Of a stretch of DNA of 64,000 bases, positions 35,041-44,909 are shown piece after piece (the stretch's first letter is position 1; every line of letters begins with the position of its first letter). The DNA lies in NCBI RefSeq assembly GCF_000276665.1, contig NW_004955465.1, positions 35,792 through 99,791 on the forward strand, given 5' to 3'. This stretch comes from Chinchilla lanigera (Eukaryota > Chordata > Mammalia > Rodentia > Chinchillidae). The position numbers and the translations under genes are program-made. A model generated the notes under the pieces. The model saw only the letters and a list, made by a program, of their open reading frames with translations. It did no database searches and was not told the origin of the DNA.

Positions 35041-35580
35041 TTAAAAATAGAAGAGTTTTGTACGGGGCCTTTTTACGGATGTTTTGAGTGGTTTGATGAT
35101 GATTCTGGAAACCCTAAAACCACAGCAGAGTGTTGCCATGTGCAGGGTGTTGGAGGCAGGAAGAAAAGGGGAAAGAGATAAGCCATAAAAGCAGACTTAG
35201 TTTTGGAGGGTGGCTTTAACTCTCTTTATGGTACAGCATGAGGTGATAGCTCAGCGTGTATGTACTGCTCCTCCGGGAGCCTCTACTTTTCACAGTCCTA
35301 TACTAGGCTGGTAAGATAAAAATAAATGCAAGATAAAGAGAATTTGCTCTTCTGGACCCAAGCTTGGAAGCTTGAACTTCTAAAACCATTCGAGGATGCT
35401 GAGTTTAGCAGATGGGCCCTTGGCTGATTCCTTCAGTCTTTTTGATAGTGACTATAGGGAGTTAGATGAGCTGTGTGTAGCTTGGGCTGGTGGTCAGATT
35501 GTGTGGTTATCCATTATTGGTCAGCTCAAAGTTAAGCTGCTAAGTGATTTATATAATAATCTATCCATTTAAATAAAATA

Positions 35581-36089
35581 TAGTCATGCACTGCATAATG
35601 ACATTTTGGAAGACAACAGAACACATATGTGACAAGGATCTCATAAGATTATGATGGAACTGAAAAATTCCTCTCACTTAGTGATGTCATACCCTTTGTG
35701 ACATCATAGCACAACCCATTACCAAATGTTTGTAGTGATGCCACTGTCAACAAACTTACTGCACTGTCAGTCACATAAATTTGTAGCACTCTGTGTGGTG
35801 ACAACACTTGATAATGATAAGTAAATGACTGTTTCTGGTTTGTGTTACTTTAGCATGTGCTCTTCCCTTCATAGAAAGAGGTGACTGTCAAACGGTATAC
35901 TGTGTTACACAGACAGCAGCCTCATATACCTGTGTTTAGCATCTCTTGATTGCATCAAGAGGCCACGTGAAGTGATTGACCTAGACCATCTAGATTTGTG
36001 TAAGTACACTCTAGGATGTTTGCACTACCATGAAATCACATAATGATATCTTTTCAAAACGTAGCCTGTCAATATGTGACTCATGACTT
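35581..36089. mobile_element. Tigger-like non-autonomous DNA transposon, ~509 bp, both ends present
   Basis: Flanked by TA on both sides (35579-35580 and 36090-36091). The left end is TAGTCATGCACTGCATAATGAC and the right end is TATGTGACTCATGACTT, the two inverted termini of the CAGTCATGC family. Internal text agrees: 'cataagattatgatggaact', GAAAAATTCCT, 'gtaagtacactctaggatgt'. The central transposase is deleted. The same family, in opposite orientation and shorter, lies at 10973-11172. Confidence 0.85.
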
Positions 36090-36269
36090 TACTTTAAGAA
36101 GAACTGAAATAACTGTTCCATGGATTGCTCAACCAGCAGCTGGTCCACTTAGGATTCAATGCAATGAGATATATAAACCTTCCCCTTAAGTCACATCATG
36201 ACCAAAAATCTCTAAAGATTAAAAAGAAATCACATACCTGTGTAGCTCTGAAAGAGAAACTGAAGCAAA

Positions 36270-36930
36270 TTTAGAGCTAGTGACACAAATTGTTTCACAG
36301 CCCTGTAATTATGACATCTCATTGAGCAGAACAGTTCAGTGGACAGAATTACTATTTCTGGGTGCATTCAGAATTATGGATTTTGCAAAGGAGAGCATTT
36401 CCATCTTCGTGATAAATAACACATCACAATGTAGTCCATTCAAAAATAATCTTGTAACAATTTAATTGCCCTGAACAAGAACTACCAGTTCCTCATGGGG
36501 GACGTCCATAGTATTCTGGGGACTAGATATGATAAACTATCAGAGAGGCTTGACCTCTGAACTCTTAATGCCCAAACAATGCACCGTCAACTCAATAACT
36601 GACATTGCTGATGGCAAGGGTCCCATCTGATGACTTACTTGTCTTTCCCCCACCGAGTTCCTTATAAAAAAGAGGGAAGGGGTACAACAAAAGAGGGGCG
36701 AGCCGGAATCTTTGTCCATTCTGGGCTCTTTGCATTGGAGCTGACAAATGAGAGAGAAAGCGCACACTTCCTGCTCTTTCTCTGGGAGCCCATTAAGCCC
36801 TCTCTCTGGTAAACAGGCCTGCTGTTGCTTTTGTTGAGTTCCCTTCCATCCCCCCATTTGTTTAAAGCTTTGAAAGTCCTACAACTGCTGTGGCCATCAT
36901 TCTCCCAGAAAACAACATACACAATGGCAG
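36270..36930. promoter_or_regulatory. Candidate conserved non-coding block (unproven)
   Basis: Repeat-free sequence with SOX-like ACAAT/ACAATG words (AAACAATGCACC, AACAATTTAATTGC, CACAATGGC, GACAATGGG), 'cctgtaattatgacatctca' and a TTTGCAT word. Overlapping minus-strand frames of 86 and 105 codons (36540-36922) show no known domain. The SOX words and absence of repeats are seen; enhancer activity is inferred only. Confidence 0.2.
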
Positions 36931-37449
36931 GGTGACAATGGGAGAGGGAGGCTGGCCGCGGTCCCTTTGTGTCTCAGGGTTTCCGGGGATTTGTCAGGTC
37001 AACACAGCTGCTCTGCTATCCTTGCGTAGATCCTGGGGCCGACAGGTGGAACAGGTTCTCTCAGGTTGATCTGTAGTAACATGCTTTTGCCTTTTTGAAG
37101 TGTGATGGGGCCTGAACAAGGAAGTTCTCCCCATTCTCACTAGTTCCTAGATTTCTGACTTAGGCCCTGCCAGAGTCTGTACATAGTGCTTGGAGATACA
37201 GTCTAAGTACCCCTGTATCTCACTTGCAGTGACATCTAGGGCTTTGCTGATGCTCACAGCCTGCCTCTACTTCCTTTGTAACCTTACCCAATACTCTGTC
37301 TCAGGCTATAGGGAGAAGGAAGGTGATTGCAAGCAGAGATGATGTCTCTTCTGCAGCTGTGAGCCACTGCTAATTTGCACCTTGGTCTGAAAAATCTTCA
37401 TAGCTTTTTATTTCCCATCCCCTATACTCTCCCAAGAGAATATTCTCTG

Positions 37450-37525
37450 TTGGGTCACTGAGAACTTGCATGACCTTACATAAGTCACTTATATTCTCTG
37501 GGTTTCAGTATCTTTGTCGGCAAAT
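37450..37525 (+). mobile_element. MIR fragment, sense
   Basis: 'tgaccttacataagtcactt' and 'attctctgggtttcagtatc' match the sense MIR core. Short copy. Confidence 0.6.
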
Positions 37526-37814
37526 AAGAGTAGTTTGTGGGTTTTCTCAAAGCATAGTTCCTGGTCCAGGAACATGAACAGGGTCAGGAGCTTTTTAGAA
37601 ATGCCAATTCTTAAACTCCAGAAGAGACCTACTGGATCAGACATGCTGGGTAGGGCCCAGTGCCGGCATTGTCACAAGTCCTCCAGGGGATGCTGACGCA
37701 GGCTGAAGTTGGAGACCCCTGAAAAAGAAGATCTGGTGTGTTCTCTCTAGCACTGGCCTTTCTAATGACTCTTCTTTCAGCTCATCAAGCTGGTGCAGAC
37801 CCAAAGATACTTTA

Positions 37815-37818
37815 TGCA

Positions 37819-37865
<47 letters not shown>
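37815..37865. repeat. (CG)n(CA)n alternating purine-pyrimidine array
   Basis: GCATGCGCGCGCG followed by about 36 bases of CA. Uninterrupted alternation with a CG-rich start is the strongest Z-DNA-type sequence in the window. Open frames here (poly His-Thr, poly Cys-Val) are artefacts of the repeat. Confidence 0.97.
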
Positions 37866-37867
<2 letters not shown>

Positions 37868-39133
37868 TAACATTTTCCAGAGTGAGGAAATGTGTTCCAG
37901 GGTGGATCAGCTGGGAGCATCTGTTCTCACACCCAGATGAAGAATTAGGATCATGCAATGAGAGGAAAACCAGAGGTCTGTGACCTAGCTTGGCAGGCCA
38001 AAGGCCTCGCCCTTCAAACTTATGCACTGCTCTGAAGCCCTTTAGAAACGAGTTCACAGGACGGTGAGGTGTACTTGACTCCTATTGCATGGCTCTGGCA
38101 GTATCTACTTGGGTTTGCACATTTGCTTGCTCTGAAAAGAGAAAAGGTGTTTCTTTTTGTCCCTTTTCCTTTTGGTCAGGGATCATTTCTTTGATAAAGA
38201 TGGTTCAAAAACACAAATAATGCTGTGTGGCTTCACCTGTTAAAGTAACTGCTATTTGTATCTTAAGGCTAGAAAGTCAGGCTCTTCTAAAGTAGGTAGC
38301 CCAGTTATTATAAGGTGTGATTGAAAAAATATGCGAATGTTTAAATTTAAAAAATTAGCATGCAGAGCTACTGGCTTTCTACTTCTGGGTTTGCTATTAA
38401 AAATGCTATTTGGCCTCATACTTTTCTTAGTCCTGCATATTTCTTTGCCTTTATTCTTCTATACTGCAGATTTCCCTCACCTATTGTACAAAGAAATTGC
38501 GATGTATATTTTCATGTAATTTGATTTTGGAATTCTGTCACCTTATGTAGTGAGTTCTTCCAAAATACAATTTTTTTTCCAATTAAAAAAAAAATTTAAA
38601 AAATTATTGCAGTAGAAGACATGTTGCCGTTAACCCCGTCCAAATGCCACCCCTTGCTTTGAATACACTTATGCTGTATTGTTGTTCTTAAGTGTTGTTC
38701 TTGCCACTTTCGGAAGCAGTTCTGGAAGTCCGCTTTCATGCCCTTAGTTGCACTGTCGTGGCTTCCTTGATGTCCTGAATTGATTGAAAATGTTTACTTT
38801 TCGTGGTCATTTCGACTTAGGGGAAGGGCTGGGAGTTGTGTGGTCCCAGATCTGGGGAATAAGGTAGACGAGGACACAACGGAATGTGTTGACAGGCCTT
38901 CCTTTCCATCAGGTGGCACCCATTAGAAGCATTCACCAAATTTTGAGCACACCTTGTAAAGATACTTCTGAAAGAGGACTTTCAGAACTGCTCTAGAAAG
39001 AGGCAAAATGATGAAATAAGTGTGTTTCAAGAGAAGGAAGACTATTTTGAGGGGGCGAAGAGCAACATATCATTTATTATAATACAAATCTTTAATTTAA
39101 ATTTAAAATCCACTGTGTATTTTGATCACACTT
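37866..39133. other. Unique sequence, no gene recognised
   Basis: About 1.3 kb. AT homopolymer-rich around 38565-38610. No open frame above about 80 codons outside the microsatellite. No repeat identified. Confidence 0.45.
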
Positions 39134-39149
39134 GATATGGTAAAGTTCT

Positions 39150-39248
39150 TTTTTTTTTTTTTGGTTTTTCTCTGGTACCAGGAACCGAACTCATGACCTT
39201 GCACTTGCCAGGCAGGCGCTTTTTGCTGCTGAGCTAAATCCCCAGCCC
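39150..39248 (-). mobile_element. Young ID SINE, antisense, with target duplications
   Basis: T-run, GGTTTTTCTCTGGTACCAGG, 'gaccttgcacttgccaggca', 'gctgagctaaatccccagcc'. Perfect 16-bp target duplications flank it (39134-39149 and 39249-39264). The pol III A box (TTTAGCTCAGC) and B-box region are intact on the minus strand. It is almost identical to the copies at 49283 and 61998, so the subfamily was active recently. Confidence 0.97.
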
Positions 39249-39264
39249 GATATGGTAAAGTTCT

Positions 39265-41094
39265 AACCCAAGGCTCATTGCATATGTGATACATCCTGCT
39301 TTTTATGCACCAGCCTCACCTGCCTCCATGCTTTTGTGATTTCTGCTTATCTTTTGGGACTTGGTACAGGCATCAGTCTCTTGGGTTGCTCTCTGTCCTT
39401 ATCTGTAACACAGTCATCACCACGGTGTACCCTGATTGTTTCTGGACTCATCCATTCCCTGACCCAGCCTGGCTCTGTGAGGACACAGACTTCTGGCTCA
39501 TCTCATGTTCAGGATCTTCCACAGTGCCAAGCACGTAAGAAAGCATCAGTAATTACTTATTTGCAGAGAATAGCTTCATGTCCTGGCCACCCTCTGTTAG
39601 ATTAAGTGTTCATTGTTTCACTCATTTGTTTATATACTGACCAATCAAAACCCACAATGGGAAGAGCTGACATTGCCCAGTGATGGTTCACAGTTCTGGG
39701 CACTGTCAAGGTTTTGGGAAAGAGCCCATTGTCCCCTTTCTGCAAGGACCTCACGGCCAGGGAGCTTCCTTTGCTTCCACTTTGTTTTTGCACCTCAGAG
39801 GCAGAAGGCCAGTTCACAGCACGCTGCGACCCTTCGTCTTTCTTAGCCCTTCTTTGACTGACTGCACATTCTACTTTTTCTCCTAGTTTTGTCCTTTCTG
39901 TAGGCAACCAACTTAACAGGGCTATGTCTATTCTTTTATTTGCCTGTATTCTTATAAAACATGCACTTTTTGGTTTTGTAAACATGTGCTTTAAATTTAC
40001 ATATGTGGCATACATAAAATGTCATTTTGCTTCCATCTCTTTCTGCCCAGGGTGCTATCTGGCCTCCAAGCTGTGTGTGCACCAAGTCAGTGCAAGCTCA
40101 CTTCTACAGACTACTCCAGTGTGGGCATCCACGTTTCCTCAACTGTTCCCATGGTGATGCGTGCCTGGGCTGCCTCCTGCTCCCCATGACCTCTGGTGCT
40201 GCTGGAACATACTCACATACTCTGTGAGAACATACTCTGAGTCTTCCTGGAGATCTAAGAGAGAACCCCTACAAATTAGTAGCATATATTGTGTGTCTCA
40301 GGAGCAGCATGACTGGGTCAGAGCATTTGATGCCCTCACACTGGCTGAGCACTGCCAGGCCCTCTTGCAAAGGCTGTCCCAATCTTACAGGTTAGCAGGA
40401 ATTGATATTTATAATATTGAATTTACATTGTAGTCCTTTGTCTCTTTTGATATTGAAATATATCTTCTTCCAGTAGGTTGTTAGCTTTGTTCAGGTGCCC
40501 CTTTCTTAAACAAACAAACAAATCTTTGGTTTCTTTTGCCATCTTCTCCAAAACGTCTAAGAGAATTTGATTTTGAATGATCTTTGGCCCTAAATGATCT
40601 TTTGATTATGAGCAAAAGCAGGCAGCTTTTTACTGTAGCACAAGTTTCTCCTAGGTAGCGTCCCTCATATGTGGCCCTTAGCGTGTTTAAGTGAGCCAAT
40701 TATTTGCGCCTAAATGCTGGGAAACTCTTAAGTATTAACTCTAAAATTCTCTAAATATCAGTCTGTTTTGGAAATAGGGCTACAAGTGTTGTAGGGAAGT
40801 GTTACAAGGAAGTCAGGCACAGTTGTGATAAACTCGATAAACAATCAAAACAAGGAAAAAGGAAAATCCATGAGAAAGTACTTATGACCTTGGACCTTAG
40901 AGCTCAAGACTTGGAAAGGCTGCAAGACCTAAATTGGTTTTCCCTTGGGGAGGCCTCTGGATTTTTCCTGAAGAGAATTCAGAATAAACCCTCTTAATGG
41001 TTCCTGTTGGTTCCATGTATTTTATCCTGGCCAGCAGGTAGCCTATTAGAGCTAGCAAAACTTCAAGGGGCTGAATTTTTAAAAAAATCCAAAT
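39265..41094. other. Mostly unique sequence; possible L2 piece near 39400-39560
   Basis: About 1.8 kb. 'ttccacagtgccaagcacgt' with AAGAAAGCATCAGTAATTACTTA resembles the end of L2 but is weak. A 137-codon minus-strand frame (39602-40015) has no domain I know and overlaps plus-strand frames of similar size, so I treat it as chance. Confidence 0.4.
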
Positions 41095-41505
41095 CCCTTG
41101 GTATGTGTTAAGGGTCTTTTTGATCTGGCTCCAGTAACAATCCCATCTGCTCCTTCCACGCCCTCCCCTCTTCTGGGTGATGGAAAGCCATCTCAGGTCC
41201 CGTCCCACAGTTCCCCTTAGCATGTCACTGTGTGTGGAGCTGGCATCACTGCCTGGATTTTACCCATGCTTAAGACCCAGCCCAAGCTACATCCTTACTA
41301 TGAAACACCACATCCCCCTCCCACCCCACAAGCTCTGGCTGCATCTGCTCCAAACCGCAGTTCGTGTATATATCGCAGTATTGTACTTGTTATGTGTCTG
41401 TCTGCCCCAGTCCCCACTTGATTTTGGGTGTCTTGAGAAAGGAGCAGGGTCATGTTTATTATGTGTCACCAACAGGCTCTGAGACATACAGCGAAGACTC
41501 AATAA
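41095..41505 (+). mobile_element. L2 LINE 3' portion, sense
   Basis: 'ttttgatctggctccagtaa', 'cttaagacccagcccaagct', 'tgttatgtgtctgtctgccc', TTGGGTGTCTTGAGAAAGGAGCAGGG, and the end near 'gaagactcaataattctc'. This is the L2 order (GATCTGGCCCC ... CTGTCTCCCCCACTAGACTGTGAGCTCC..GGGCAGGG ... CAATAAAT). Confidence 0.6.
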
Positions 41506-41970
41506 TTCTCTCCAACATGAGAGAAATCTGTAATGTAGCTCCCTAATGAGTACCAGCTGATAGCCCAGGTCCTCAAGTTTTAAAAACATCAACTAACTCA
41601 TCTGATGAGCAAATTCACATATTGTGTTATTAGTCAAATGTATAGTTTTCTATATACTATTCATATCTTACAAGGAAATTTCTGGAATCAGAGGATTCAT
41701 AGTAATTTAGAGGAGCGACTATAATAATGCAGTTAATAGGGAGCTACATGGTGGCTAGGAAGGGGAGAGGGTGTTAGAGGGGCAGCAGTCCTTTCAGTGC
41801 CATTCAGATAACCTCACCTCTGCAAGAATATGAGGATTTAAGAATGTGTTGGGTATGACATAAATAAAAGTAACTTCCCCAGAACTTTAGATTTATAGGT
41901 TCCTCAATAATGTGGGTACATAAGTATGTCGTTCGTAGAATCTGAGTATATGTTTTGATATGGATCAATA

Positions 41971-42104
41971 TTTTTTGAGACAGGGTCTTACTATGTAGTT
42001 CAAGCTGGACTTGAATTGCAGCCTAAACTGGCCTTGAACTCCTGGCCACCTTCCTGCCTCAGCTTGCAGAGTGCTGGGATTATAAGCATGCACCACACCC
42101 AGCT
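41971..42104 (-). mobile_element. B1 SINE, antisense
   Basis: 'gagacagggtcttactatgt', 'gttcaagctggacttgaatt', 'actggccttgaactcctggc', 'gctgggattataagcatgca'. Antisense B1 with the internal quasi-duplication, moderately diverged. Confidence 0.92.
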
Positions 42105-42391
42105 GTTAAGCCAAGTTTTATCAGGGCCACAGTACACTGATACTTGTCTCCAAATAAGAGGTATTCGAGATTAATTTTATTGCCAGAAGTTCAGAGCCAG
42201 ACAAGGTAGAAATAATATAGGAAGCATAGGAGTGTTTCTCTCCAAGTGAAGAGTCCCTTCTTTGGTTCCTCAGTGAGTTTTATTTTCCCTTTGACTTCTT
42301 CCTTGGCCCTGAACAGCAGCGGCCATGCCCTTACTCTTCCCCCGGATGCTGAAGTCAGCTGGACCAGTCAGACCTAGAGAGAGATACTCTT

Positions 42392-42556
42392 GGGGCGTGG
42401 TGGTGTACACCGGTAATCCCAGCACTCGGGAGGCTGAGGCAGGAGGATTGTTGCGAGTTCGAGGCCAGCCTGGACTACAAAGTGAGCTCAAGGCCAGCCT
42501 GAACTGCATAGTGAGACCCTGTCTCAAAAAAACAAAACAAGACAAAAAAAAAAAAA
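42392..42556 (+). mobile_element. B1 SINE, sense, with A-rich tail
   Basis: GGGGCGTGGTGGTGTACACC, 'ggtaatcccagcactcggga', 'gttcgaggccagcctggact', 'tcaaggccagcctgaactgc', 'gtgagaccctgtctcaaaaa'. Both halves of the B1 quasi-duplication are clear, and a 13-A run ends the tail. Low divergence. Frames of 130 and 134 codons crossing it are SINE artefacts. Confidence 0.97.
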
Positions 42557-42999
42557 TACAAATGCTCACTTGGGCCATTGGGCACTTGGCAGCGGCCTCT
42601 CTCCATGTCTCTTTTCTGTCTTTTTTGTATGCTTGTTTTATTTTCCTTCCCTTGTTTGACACAGTGGTTTCATCTTCCCCAAGTACATCTGATGGAAAAC
42701 ACAGTCACACTCCAATATCTACCTTTTAATTTTACTCTAAAGTCTTAGGGTCTGGAATTTGAGATTCTCACTGGACTGGGATGGGTTTGGTGCCCACTCT
42801 TGTTCCAGTCAGTATGGCCCAGGAAATAGGAACATGCTGGATGGTCATGGCTACTGGGAGCTCTGTGACCACCAAGGCGGGTGTGGAGGGCAAGGTCTGC
42901 AGCCCAGCTGCCATCTGCTATGACCGCTGTCTCTATGCAAGCAAGGGTGCCCTAGGCACTAGACTGATCAGTTTTGAGAAATAGCCAGTTCTTTTCATT
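42557..42999. other. Unique sequence, no gene recognised
   Basis: About 440 bases between a B1 and a purine tract. A 67-codon frame at 42781-42984 has no domain. Nothing else recognised. Confidence 0.4.
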
Positions 43000-43128
43000 C
43001 CAAAGAAAAGAAGGAAAAGAGGAAGGAGAAAGGAAGGAAGGGAGGAAGGCAAGAAGAAAGGAAGGAAGGAAGAAGGAGGAAGGGAGGGAAGGAGAAAAGA
43101 GAAGAAGGAAAGGAAGAGAGGGAGGGAT
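43000..43128. repeat. Polypurine (GGAA)n-type tract
   Basis: About 125 bases of G and A with a single C on the plus strand, made of imperfect GGAA, GGAG and GAAG units. Long purine tracts of this kind can adopt triplex (H-DNA) form and often vary in length. Frames across it are low-complexity. Confidence 0.95.
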
Positions 43129-44008
43129 ACCACTCGGCATGTGTGATATTGACAGTCTTTGCTGGTTGTAACCCCGGCATCTCCATATGCCGTATGCACA
43201 ACTATGGTGCACATGTACAGAAACGCAGGTCATCAGAGACTGTCGTGCAAACATATCCTCTCCTGGTGAGCTGGTGTGTGAACTTTCCAATGCACACCCC
43301 CCCAACACAAAAATCTTCCAAAGAAAGCAAATAATTTCAGCTTTTAGGAAAGAACCGAGATTTGTTATGATAATAGCATTCAACAAGTGTAACATTCTGG
43401 ACTCAAAGCAAATGTCTTGTGCAGGGGGGAAGTGCTAAAAAGGCTTGATTGGAGTTTTAATGAGAGAATTCCCCCCTTTTCTCCACCCTTCATTCCCCTG
43501 GCATTTTCTCCAGCAGGCTAGTCAAGAGCCCTGTGCTTGGGAGCACTGGGAGAATGCTAACAATTCTACTCTACCAATTAATTGCTGGGAGTTTCTTCAT
43601 CCCGCTCAGCAGGGTCTTTCTTGCAGGCTGCTGAAAACATAACAATGCACCTCAGCATTGTGAATACATAATGATATGTTCACCAGGGGGCTGAACAATC
43701 CTTGGGGCTACACTATCTGTTCCTTGGGCACAAATTATAGAGGCTGTAGCATGTCCTCTATGACAGTAAAAGCTGAAACAGGAATGGCCTCTACAAAGAG
43801 AACGGGCAAAACCCAAGGGATACACAAATGTCCACATACACTGGCTTAAAATACACATGTAAACATTCCCTCTGCCCTTGGTACCCTGCCATGAATGAAA
43901 TGGCTCCCTCAAGAAGCCAGATTTGAATTGTAGGTTGGCACACACCCTGGATCAGCAAGGGAGCATTAGAAATGGAGTTGGCCAGCCACTTTATATGTAT
44001 ATATATTG
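43129..44008. other. Unique sequence, no gene recognised
   Basis: About 880 bases. It contains a CTCF-like word (listed separately). Frames are up to about 97 codons and overlap on both strands. No repeat identified before the ID element. Confidence 0.4.
43681..43693 (+). promoter_or_regulatory. CTCF-like core word
   Basis: CACCAGGGGGCTG resembles the CTCF core (CCACCAGGGGGCGC). Only one short word is seen and no flanking module was assessed, so binding is speculative. Confidence 0.2.
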
Positions 44009-44094
44009 AGGGCTGCGGGCATAGCTCAGTGGTAGAACACTTGCCTAGCATGCATGAGGCCCTGGGTTCAATACTCAGCACCAGAAACACAAAA
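44009..44094 (+). mobile_element. ID SINE, sense
   Basis: GGGCTGCGGGCATAGCTCAG (A box TAGCTCAGTGG), 'cttgcctagcatgcatgagg', 'ccctgggttcaatactcagc' (B box GGTTCAATAC) and an A-rich end. It resembles the squirrel-type ID more than the young copies at 39, 49 and 62 kb and is older. Confidence 0.93.
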
Positions 44095-44298
44095 GCCAAG
44101 CTGAATTCCAATACATATTGAGAACTACTGAAGCTGCACTTCCGTGCTGGAGAAATGAGGAAGGCCCCACTAGGTATCGGTCTTCCATAGGGAGTACACA
44201 ATCAGATATTAAAGACAAAGCGCAGAGGTAAAGAGTAAACAGATTTAAGGGAAATTACAGGGCTGAGGATAATTAAATACCATTGACAGAATCATTAG

Positions 44299-44666
44299 TC
44301 TTATGGTTTATATCTGGAGGTCCCAGAAAGGGCCTCAGGAGCTCAGGCAGGGCTTTTGGAAGAGGATTGGCCCACAGGGAGTTGATAGCTAATTTGCTGT
44401 AAGGGCCTGGGTGAAAGAGGCCGGTAGGAAGGCTATGACCTGGAAGGGTATATCTCCCTCCCTGGCTCCTCCTTTCTTTTTCTGCTTCCCAGCCGCTATG
44501 ACATGAGCATCTTTCCTCCACCCAGGCCCTTCTGCCATGCCCTTTTGTATTTTAAGACTGCCAAACATGGATAGGACTTCTAAAACATGAGCCAGAATAA
44601 ACCTTTCTTCCCTTAAGCTGTAGGTGTCAGGTATTGTGTCCCAGCAACCAGAAAGTGACTAAGACA
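44299..44666 (+). mobile_element. MaLR-type solo LTR (ORR1-like)
   Basis: It begins TCTTATGGTTTATATCTGGAGG (TGTTATGG-like) and ends GAAAGTGACTAAGACA. The 3' layout includes 'acatgagccagaataaacct', TTCTTCCCTTAAGCTGTAGG and 'tgtcaggtattgtgtcccag', matching the LTRs at 24077 and 63395. No clear target duplication. A B1-dID SINE begins 14 bases after it. Confidence 0.75.
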
Positions 44667-44680
44667 GCAGGTTTCATTAA

Positions 44681-44897
44681 TAGCCAGGTGTGGTAGTGCA
44701 CACCTATAATCCCAGCATTCTTTAAGGCTGGGCGGGAGGACTACAAGTTTGAGCCTAGCCTGGGCAAATTAGTGACTTAGCAAGACCTTGCGTTATAATA
44801 AAAACTAAGAAGAGGCTGGGGATGTAGCTCAGTGCAAAGGCCCTAGGTTCAATTCCTAGTACTGAAACAAAACAAAACAAAACCAACAAAACCCCCA
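44681..44897 (+). mobile_element. Dimeric B1-dID SINE, sense, with target duplications
   Basis: Left monomer of B1 type: 'tagccaggtgtggtagtgca', 'cctataatcccagcattctt', 'gcctagcctgggcaaattag'. A short A-rich linker follows, then a right monomer of ID type: 'ggctggggatgtagctcagt', 'ccctaggttcaattcctagt', and an (AAAAC)n tail. 12-bp flanking duplications AGGTTTCATTAA (44669-44680) and AGGTGTCATTAA (44898-44909) differ by one base. Complete, with both monomers. Confidence 0.95.
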
Positions 44898-44909
44898 AGG
44901 TGTCATTAA

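Noticed and set aside
39602..40015. 137-codon minus-strand frame
   Set aside because: No domain, and overlapped by several plus-strand frames of similar size; length is plausible by chance in 64 kb.
42270..42729. 130- and 134-codon frames on opposite strands
   Set aside because: Both are built largely from the B1 SINE at 42392-42556.
43679..44094. ID SINE at 44009 considered as a possible functional tRNA gene
   Set aside because: It has A- and B-box remnants but lacks cloverleaf pairing and has a retroposon A-rich tail; the family is a tRNA-derived SINE.
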